Shown: piece by piece, positions 56,553 to 64,000 of the stretch | Layout: the number at the start of each line of letters is the position of its first letter | Position numbering within the stretch: position 1 is the stretch's first letter | Source: Mesocentrotus franciscanus | Lineage: Eukaryota > Echinodermata > Echinoidea > Camarodonta > Strongylocentrotidae | Length of the DNA stretch: 64,000 nucleotides | Assembly: GCA_037976565.1 (NCBI GenBank) | Contig: CP137685.1 | Span: 23,103,796-23,167,795, forward strand | Direction: 5' to 3' | The notes under the pieces: generated by a model | The model's database searches: none | What the model was told of the DNA's origin: nothing | The model's input: only the letters and a program-made list of their open reading frames with translations | Program-made: the position numbers and the translations under genes

Positions 56553-57989
56553 TTCTCTAATTCTTGAAAACCTGGATCAGGATAAAGATCCAAATATATT
56601 GCGAAAACGAAAGACTTATGAGATTTAGGCTTAGGCTTTGTAGTGGGAAACACAAGCCTCTTCATCCTTTTGCTATGATCTTGAACAATTATTTTCTCAG
56701 ACGGAATTATCTTGTGAATGCCTACACACGCCTAGGCAGAATTTGTAAACCTAATTCCTTTCATAATTGGCTTTTGATTTCGTCCCTGGTTCTTCACTCT
56801 TGCCCGGTTATTATATTGAAGGAAATTGTATTTATGTGCAAAACCAAATTGTTCCTCGTTTTCCGTGTAAATAAATTGCATTATTCTGCGAAAGCTTCTT
56901 ACGCTGTCTGACTGACTGATTATCAACTGATATGAAATGTTCAAATAGCAGAACCCCCAAATGAAAAATTAAATACTAAATAAGTAAACACCTCTGTTTC
57001 GGTTCAAGCCCCACTGCACTAATTGTAGCTACTTGCTCCCTCTATATAGAAAACAATGCCTAAGCGGTGCCCATTGGTCCCCCATGATCCTCTTTTCCTT
57101 TTGTTAATTGAGAGCTGAGTTGATGAGATAACCACCGATCAGTGACCATGCCGGGAGGTCTAATCCCCCCTGGCCAAACTAGTGCAGACGGGCTTTAACC
57201 AATTGCCAATTAAGAGAATGACCATTACCCAAGTTGGTAAAACAGATTCTACATACTCTTTATTTAATCAGGCTCTGAGTCTGACTCTACTTGCTGCCCT
57301 CTTGAGGCCGCTTTGACTTGATAGCTGCGTAGGCAGAGTAGTTCATTCAGTGATAGTCGGGTGTTCTAGCAAAATGAAACGAAAATTAGTATCGCCGATG
57401 AAATTTTGGGGAAAAAATAAAATCTTCTAAATGCTAAGGGCAGTGTTACAACAATCAAACTCAAATTTAATCGAGGTGATCTTTCGAAAGGCTATGATTA
57501 TATTGATTGGCTTTTGACAATAAATGAAATTGATTTATTTCCTATAAAATTATATATTAGTATGTAGGCCATGTCTTATTTAAATGTTTAATATATAATC
57601 ATATTGTGTGAAAGCAAAGTTAACAAGTTCATGAGTACGCAAAAGGGTCTCCTGTAATTCCTTTTGTCATCTCTTCTTTTGGCCTACTCTATGATACCTA
57701 GGCTGTGATGCTCTCTTTTAACTCAGTGTTTCTTTCTTGAAACATGAAATTAAAGGGAAAAATGCAGTTATCAATTATTATATTAATGATTGTACATTAT
57801 GAAACGATGTGTGATATTAGATATCGGTAAAAGGATATTTTGACTACTCGTATATAGACAAACGTTCTGATTCATGAAAACTAAATGGTATACATTTTTT
57901 AATTGTAGTAAGATACATATTGCTTTTATATTATGTTACTATGAGATGTTATATAGAATTACAGATAATGTCTGTAACTACAGTTTTTA
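56553..57989. other. Anonymous sequence
   Basis: A 115-codon frame at 56564-56911 has no recognised domain. Nothing else is identified. Confidence 0.35.
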
Positions 57990-58208
57990 GACTCATTCAC
58001 ATATGACGCGGTATTTTAACCCGCCGTAAAAAAAGCCCGCCGTGGCATTTTTACGTTTAAATGAATGGCAACTGCGTGCAACAAAGGACTATCGCGTATT
58101 CACTGAGCTCTGTGTTCTTTTAGGATACATAAACGTGACGCATACTACACTTTACGTCATCATTATAAAAAATAAAATTAAAAAAACCGCCGCGATCTGA
58201 ACGTGGCC
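57990..58208. mobile_element. GC-rich foldback MITE copy, complete
   Basis: Left GACTCATTCACATATGACGC and GGTATTTTAACCCGCCG; right AACCGCCGCGATCTGAACGT followed by GGCC. TTA lies directly outside both ends (57987-57989, 58209-58211). The interior AATGAATGGCAACTGCGTGC and TATTCACTGAGCTCTGTG matches the copy at 29291. Confidence 0.85.
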
Positions 58209-58717
58209 TTATTTTACTACATATGAAGGAAATAATCACATGATTTATTAGATTCATTCGTATTAATCAAGAGATATTTTCCTCTCCTGGGAGTTACGTC
58301 GTTTTGCAGCTACCACAGTCGGTATTTGTACAGCTGCACTGATCTTGGTTATTCAATATATGTCCCTTTCCAATCCGACTTCTAGTCATATGAGATTGTA
58401 GGTCATTCACTTCTGTGCTAACACACTTCTTCGATCTCCACTGATAAAATTTGCTCAGAAAATAAGCAAAAGTGGGGAGGTTTCCTGCAGAGTCACCTGG
58501 CAATTCGTTATGCCATCAGCATTCTAATCATTAATGCATTCGAAGGATGAGGGATGTCTATATTATTTTCTTTTCCTGTTAGGGCATTTTACGGCTATGT
58601 GTGGGTTGTACAGGTCATCAAATGACATATTCCATCTTTTGCGGCTAGTCAAATCTCATGTTTATTTCCCGTTATCCCTTGAATCGCATTTGTTATCATG
58701 AAATCATTACATATGTT
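58209..58717. other. Anonymous sequence
   Basis: Nothing recognised. Confidence 0.35.
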
Positions 58718-58900
58718 ATTTCATTTCATTTCATTTCATTTCATTTATTGGTTCAACCATTTAAAAAAAAAAACATTCGGAATTACAAACAATGTTCGAA
58801 GGACATACACATGTTGGACATCCAAAGTAAAAAATGGTTAGGGAACTCGAGAGAAGCTTAAGCTTGTAAGTGGGGTTCCCTGTACAATAAACAAGTAAAA
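58718..58900 (-). mobile_element. LINE 3' terminus with (ATGAA)n tail
   Basis: Minus strand: GGGAACCCCACTTACAAGC, GTCCAACATGTGTATGTCC, TTTTTTTTTTTAAATGGTTG and AACCAATAAATGAAATGAAA, then five ATGAA units. This is a CR1-type end with pentamer tail. The coding part is absent. Confidence 0.6.
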
Positions 58901-59288
58901 TTGTTTAACAAAATCTAGATAGTAAGCTAAGACAAACTAAATCATGTTAAAGTGTTATTCTCCAGAAAAATATGTGCTTTATCATGTGAGTTATTTTTTA
59001 CAAGGCCATAAATAAACAGTTTCATAATAATGACATACAGATAAAACCAACGAAAATTAGAACTGATTCACAATTTCTTCTTTAGGATATGTAAAACATT
59101 TCTTAGGTCGAATCGTGTATATCATAATATCTGCTTGTGTTTTCCCGATTTGCCTGAAGTTATAGCATGCAACGTTGCCATTTCCTCATTGCTGAATGAA
59201 GTATCATAGCATACCTTAGTAACATATTAATTTTTGTATTTCTGTCTCTCTCTGTTTCTCCTCAAATTTCATTTCGGATCGACCTACC
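58901..59288. other. Anonymous AT-rich sequence
   Basis: Possibly more 3' UTR of the preceding LINE; not resolvable by eye. Confidence 0.3.
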
Positions 59289-59321
59289 ATGGCTCACGCT
59301 CGGCATTGCTTCATTAAACAG
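59289..59321 (+). other. Candidate 11-codon first exon or recursive splice site (weak)
   Basis: ATG in the strong context CTACCATGG opens MAHARHCFIKQ and runs straight into CAG followed by GTAAGATAAC, a good splice donor. A pyrimidine-rich stretch lies upstream. No partner exon is identifiable, so this remains a pattern only. Confidence 0.2.
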
Positions 59322-60553
59322 GTAAGATAACTTTTCTCCAACTTAATAAATGTATGGCAGCAAAATCCCCTGGCGTAAGTATATTTATAGTAATGTGCTT
59401 ATACGGGATTTACTTTTGTCTTTCTTACACTGCATGATATTGCATCGAATAATCCTAGCTATGAAGGTGTATTCGATTTTTGAAAATTGGTAACGCTTCG
59501 AGACATGTGACCAGGTGAGACAACAAGATGATGAAAGATTGATTGTAAATTTCAAATTAAGAGACAGCATTAGAAGGGGGCTTGATAGAGTAGAAAGTGA
59601 AGAGGGGTGAAAGAAAATGGGGTGAGAGAGAGAGAGGGTAGAGGGAATGTGAATAAGAGAGTAAGAAAGAAAGAGTGAGGAATGAGACGGGGCCAGAGAG
59701 TATGGAATAGACCAAGAAAAGACCCGAGAAGAGAGAGAGAGAACTCCGTAATGAAATGAAAATAATGCATTACATGAAATATGGTGACAGTTCTGAAAAG
59801 CGTTGATTATTCACATAGCGCTCAGATTGGAATTGTTCCTATGAGAATTACAGATATGGAGAGAGAGAGAGAGAATGAGATGTGAAAATACTTGATCTGT
59901 AATGACTGTTTCGTAATGACTCCAATCCAGATTGGAAGTGACTTTGAGAATAACAAAGTAGGACAGAGAGAGAGAGAGAAAGAGGCAAGGAAAAGAAGGT
60001 GCTGGAAAAGAGAAAACATCACACTTGATGATGAATGTTGGTAAATGAGTGAAATCACGTGACACGTGATAAGGTGGCCCGTAGAGGACTAAATGAGGGC
60101 AATTAAAGTCTCATCCTTGAGGGGGAATGTTAAGGTTTAGGATGATAGACGAGTGTTTGAAAGACACCCATTTACCCGTGTGCTATCTTCCATCGCACTG
60201 ATTAAGCCTACCGAACTCGATACGATTTGACTACTAAAAGTACTATCCGAAGAATTTGCAAGGGCATTTGATATGAACGTAATATCATCATAATGATCGA
60301 GGCTCCAAATAGTGATATGGTAAACAAAATCGAAATTCCACCTTGCAAGTGGAGAATCTACATTTTTATTATAAATCTACAATATCTGAACTTAACGGGG
60401 AAGGTTCTAGACATAAAATGGAAGATCCCTGCCTATTATTTCTCAACAAGTACTCCAAGGGGAAGGGAAGCATTCGATTTCCAGAAAAAATAGAGGTCGG
60501 CTTGGCAATGGAGAGCGGTAAAACTGAAAGACGCATTTTTCAACTCCTAGATA
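59322..60553. repeat. Purine-rich region with (GA)n blocks
   Basis: A/G-rich between about 59570 and 60000, with AGAGAGAGAGA runs near 59625, 59732, 59858 and 59965. The rest is anonymous. The frame at 60343-60642 runs into the next element and is not called. Confidence 0.6.
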
Positions 60554-61071
60554 CAGGGTGGCCCATAAAAAAAACGGATGAGCATACTTCAAATAATGCG
60601 GGGCAAATTTCACTGGTACCAGTAGTTGGGAAATTTATATAGGAGAATAATAATACCATATTCGCTAAAATTGGTCGAGTATTTCTTTTTCTAGACGCAG
60701 CTTCGTAAAACAATGCTGAAGACATCCACTGGCATTGTGTAGTTTCAGAAATAGTATTATACCTGAGCTTTGGTCAAGCTTTAGTAAACGTCAGATTGCA
60801 CACAAACATAACGTTCCACATACATTTTCTTTTTCCGGGCGTTTTAACGACTTTTTAATGAATTGTTTAAAACGCTGTTTCATTTATCCTCGACGAATTC
60901 GAACTCCTTCTTTGCGTTAAAAAATGCTCCCTAAAACAAAAATCCCTTTACCATATTTCTGAAACTTGGTATAATTTTCTGTGAAAAAAATCTCCTTCCG
61001 CTCCTGCCAGTGAATTTGATCCCACATTTATTGTAAGTGTGTTGATCTGGTTGTTTTATTGGGTCACCCTG
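60554..61071. mobile_element. Mariner-like MITE
   Basis: The left end CAGGGTGGCCCATAAAAAAA and the complement of the right end CAGGGTGACCCAATAAAAC are inverted and flanked by TA on both sides (60552-60553, 61072-61073). TA duplication with CAGGGTG ends is typical of Tc1/mariner elements. The 518-bp interior has no transposase frame. Confidence 0.7.
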
Positions 61072-61073
61072 TA

Positions 61074-61550
61074 AAGTGGTCTCTTTGCCCACCCTTCATC
61101 CAAACGCACAAAGTAACAGGTCTCTGCAGGGCCATGGGGGAGACTCATGTTGGGTTAGGTGTGTTTAACAAACAGAAAAGAAATAGGTTATTAGGGTTGT
61201 AGCCATAGAAGTAATAAAACCCTTACGTGATGTCCAGCACGCTGTATGTTGGAGGAGTTCTCTTCCCTGTTTATTAATGTGTGTGTGCGCCTGGTCTGGG
61301 ATCATGTGATATTTTTAATAAAGTTTTTGTGGTATTAATGAAGAAAATCCGAATATGAAATTCTAACAAAGTTCAATGATATTTATTAGGCCTATGTGTT
61401 GGAAATAAGCTAATAATTATCTTTCATGTGTTATCGTATCGGGTATATTTATTTCTTCTCTCTCTCTCTCTATCCTCTCTCTCTCTCTCCTCTCTCACTC
61501 TCTCTCTCACTTTCATGTATATTTAATAATGCACTGTAAATGCTTGTGAA
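61074..61550. other. Anonymous sequence with a (CT)n tract
   Basis: A CT tract lies at 61458-61512. Nothing else recognised. Confidence 0.45.
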
Positions 61551-64000
61551 TTGATTTGATTTGATTTGATTCATTTATTTATTCACGGTAAAAGCCCAGT
61601 TCAGCTGTTCGGCTGTTTTACAATGGGGCCGTGCATATACAATAAAAATACAAAGTAATCATAAGAGCAAAACTATATATCATATAAAGAATAACGAAAT
61701 AGTAGAATTACTGATGACACACCGTGTAGAGATAAATTATATGAAATTCGTATGCATGTATACATCAATATAAAGTTGTTTATAAGTTGGCTTTAAAAAA
61801 AAAAAACATATTGTCAAGAAATATCAAAGGATTATAACCATGACATAAATATGATGAAAATGCTGAAATATGATATAAATATACTATAATATAATACAAT
61901 ATTAATAGTGAAAATATAGTAAACATAGTTAAATTTATTAAAACAAAAAAAAATTGGATAAAAGTTAAATACGGGCTTACTAATTAAGAATTGAAAATAT
62001 TTATTAATACGATAAAATTGCATTGTCAAGTTGTATTTAGGCAAAACAACAAAAATGCAGTTATATTTAAACTTATATACAAGGGAAGTAAAAATTAGTA
62101 AAATATTATTAAAAATATATACATTTATATACAAGTTAGTGTACCTATCCATCCCACTATCACTTTCTGTAAAAAAAACAAAAACAAAAACAAAAAAAAA
62201 AAAAAAAATGTGTGGAGGGGGCAATTCAGCAAATTGTCTCGTCTTTGACGTATAGAATCCAAAATAATCAAATGCTCTTTAAAATTGTAGAGCACGTTCA
62301 TATGATTTGATTAAACCAAAATGTTATCATTTCAATTCTATTGATTGTGGAGTGAACACATAGAATAGTTTTATAGCAATATACAATGTCCGATTTTCTC
62401 CATCATATGTTTGCTTTTAACAGACTATACATTGTTATTCTTTGCCAATTTAGATTTGAAAATACCAGTACTAGAAGACTTCTGAATATCTTCAGTAAGT
62501 GAGTTCCATACCTGCGCACCTCTATACATAAATGTCCGTTTACCTGACTCAGTCTTCGGACGAGTTATATCAACACACAGATTACTCTGTCGCGTGTTAT
62601 ACACATGTGTTCGGTGTGTAAATTTTTCACTAATGTAAGGAGGCACTTGACTTGTCATAGCTTTATACATCATAACTGCAGTGTCATTTTCTATTTTCTT
62701 GGTGAGATGGTCCCATTTTAGTAGTTCAAGGTTTTCCTTCCTGGTGAAAACCAGGAGGTGTTGTTGATTAGGCGAGCACCTCGGTTTTGAATTTTTTGGA
62801 GGGTGTCTAATAGCGTTTTTCCACAGTTTGCCCATATAACATCACAATAGTTCAGATGGGAGGATATTAGTGCATTGTATACCATTTTCAATGACTCTTT
62901 ATTTACTATAATTTTAATACTTTTTAACATATGTAATCCTGAATTTGCTTTCTTCTGCAATAGTTTAATATGATCCCGCCAAGTGAGGCTTTCGTCGATT
63001 ATTACTCCCAGATGTTTACATGATTGCACTCGTTTCAAGGGGGTTCCTTTTATCTTGATATGAATATTATCATCCTGTATTCTTTTTAAACGCTGACTTG
63101 TGCCCAGCACAATGTACTCGGTTTTGTTTACATTTAAGCTTAATTTATTATGAACGAGCCATTGCCTTACATGCTCCAGATCCTCATTCATTTGCTGCAT
63201 TAAAACAGTAATATCGCTGCCAGAAACATATAAGACAGTGTCGTCAGCATACATGCTTACTTTACAATATCGAAGTCCTTCGGGTAGGCTGTTAATATAC
63301 AATACAAACATAAGTGGGCCGAGTATTGACCCTTGAGGAACACCACATTTCAATGAAGAAAAACCAGATAATTTACCATTAACACACGTTGCTTGCGATC
63401 TGTTTTTCAGATAACTAGTAAACCATCGTAGAGGGCGATCTTGTATCCCATATTGTTGTAATTTTTTAAGAAGGAGAAAATGATCCACCGTGTCGAAAGC
63501 CTTTTTAAAATCTAACATTACAGCAATTACGACCTTTCCATCTTCCATGCTCTTCAGCCAGTCATCAGTTACATTCAATAGTGCTGAGGTAGTTGAGTGA
63601 AGTGGTCTGAAGCCTGACTGATACTTGTTAATTATACCGTTTCCGTTTAAATATTCGTAAAGTTGATTAAATACAATTCTTTCTACGATTTTTGACAAAA
63701 TTGGAAGAATTGAAATTGGCCTATAATTACATGCTTCTTTGTTCCACCTTTATGTAATGCTACTACACGAGCAACTTTCCAGTTATCCGGAACAATCCCA
63801 GAAGTTATAGAAAGATTTATTATATTTGTTAATAGTTCTTTGATGAAAGGAATTGCAAGTTTTATCAATCTAATCGGTAGTAGATCATTTCCCATGGCTT
63901 TATCATTAGATAAATTACTTATTTGCTTTGAAACATTAATTGTTGTAACAGTAGTAAGTTCAAAATGACAATTCAACGTAGATGGTGTTACGTGACATTG
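61551..64000 (-). mobile_element. CR1/L2/Jockey-superfamily LINE, runs off the right edge
   Basis: From the right edge, minus strand: reverse transcriptase coding region (to 62425), about 870 bp of AT-rich 3' UTR with an internal T-rich stretch (A-rich 62171-62208 on plus), then ATTGTAAAACAGCC, CTGGGCTTTTACC, GTGAATAAATAAATGAATC and a final (ATCAA)4-5 tail at 61551-61572. The UTR is long for this group, so it may hold an insertion. The 5' part lies outside the window. Confidence 0.85.
62425..64000 (-). pseudogene. LINE ORF2 reverse transcriptase, two frameshifts
   Basis: The reading order is 5' fingers (NLSNDKAMGNDLLPIRLIKL, VPDNWKVARVVALHKGG), then a frameshift at about 63740, then a 326-codon frame with YQSGFRPLHSTTSALL, motif A LDFKKAFDTVDH, motif B GVPQGSILGP, motif C YADD, motif D LSLNVNKTE and motif E CKHLGVIID. 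A second frameshift lies between about 62766 and 62724. The C-terminal part follows (ELLKWDHLTKKIENDT, YRGAQVWNSLTEDIQ, FKSKLAKNNN). All catalytic residues of the reverse transcriptase are present, but the frame is broken twice, so this copy cannot make the full protein. The order and C-terminal signature fit CR1/L2/Jockey-like LINEs; the exact clade is not decided here. The endonuclease domain would lie beyond the right edge. Confidence 0.92.

Noticed and set aside
60343..60642. 99-codon plus-strand frame that looks protein-like
   Set aside because: It crosses the left terminus of the mariner-like MITE, so its C-terminal third is transposon end sequence; the rest has no known domain.

Overview
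The window looks like repeat-dense, gene-poor nuclear DNA from an animal. It is AT-rich and full of microsatellites, tRNA-derived SINEs, LINE 3' ends and short DNA transposons (MITEs). Several repeat sequences look like ones I remember from echinoderm, especially sea urchin, genomes. That assignment is from memory and unverified. I find no convincing host protein-coding gene, no rRNA or functional tRNA gene, and no prokaryotic feature. The window is probably intergenic or inside a long intron.

Only two retrotransposon coding regions are well supported. At 13232-14503 (+) a 423-codon ORF joins the front of an RTE-type endonuclease to the back of its reverse transcriptase, with the catalytic core missing. 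At 61551-64000 (-) lies a CR1/L2/Jockey-superfamily LINE whose reverse-transcriptase motifs are intact but which carries two frameshifts and runs off the right edge. A third LINE fragment (40622-40960, -) keeps about 70 C-terminal residues and an (ATT)n-type tail. LINE 3' ends also lie at 4930-5309, 51671-51815 and 58718-58900.

SINEs sharing the body motif GGCAAGACATTAATCTACAT followed by CCAGGTG occur at 1512, 2415, 10241, 16271, 18566, 20168, 21845, 36671, 37112, 43040 and 44722, with at least three different tRNA-like heads. A different SINE at 38347-38533 (-) has a head resembling the 5' domain of 7SL/SRP RNA.

MITEs form the clearest new pattern. At least nine insertions start TTAAAG and, when complete, are flanked by TTAA: 5888-6660, 6665-7047, 11088-11617, 15725-16104, 23079-23422, 50580-51261, 53546 onward, 54629-54984, 55000-55380. 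Three copies of another family (24137, 50965, 52821) are each flanked by CAG or CTG. One of these sits inside a TTAA MITE whose unfilled relative lies elsewhere in the window, so the empty and filled sites can be compared directly. A GC-rich foldback family occurs at 19271, 29291, 32798, 45559, 52510 and 57990, and a mariner-like MITE at 60554-61071.

Other structures are a GGGGTAGTTGTCC foldback (19873-20154), a related 60-bp minisatellite inserted in one copy of a tandem duplication (26243-26993), and a recent direct-plus-inverted duplication (20567-21539). The remaining stretches are anonymous AT-rich sequence.
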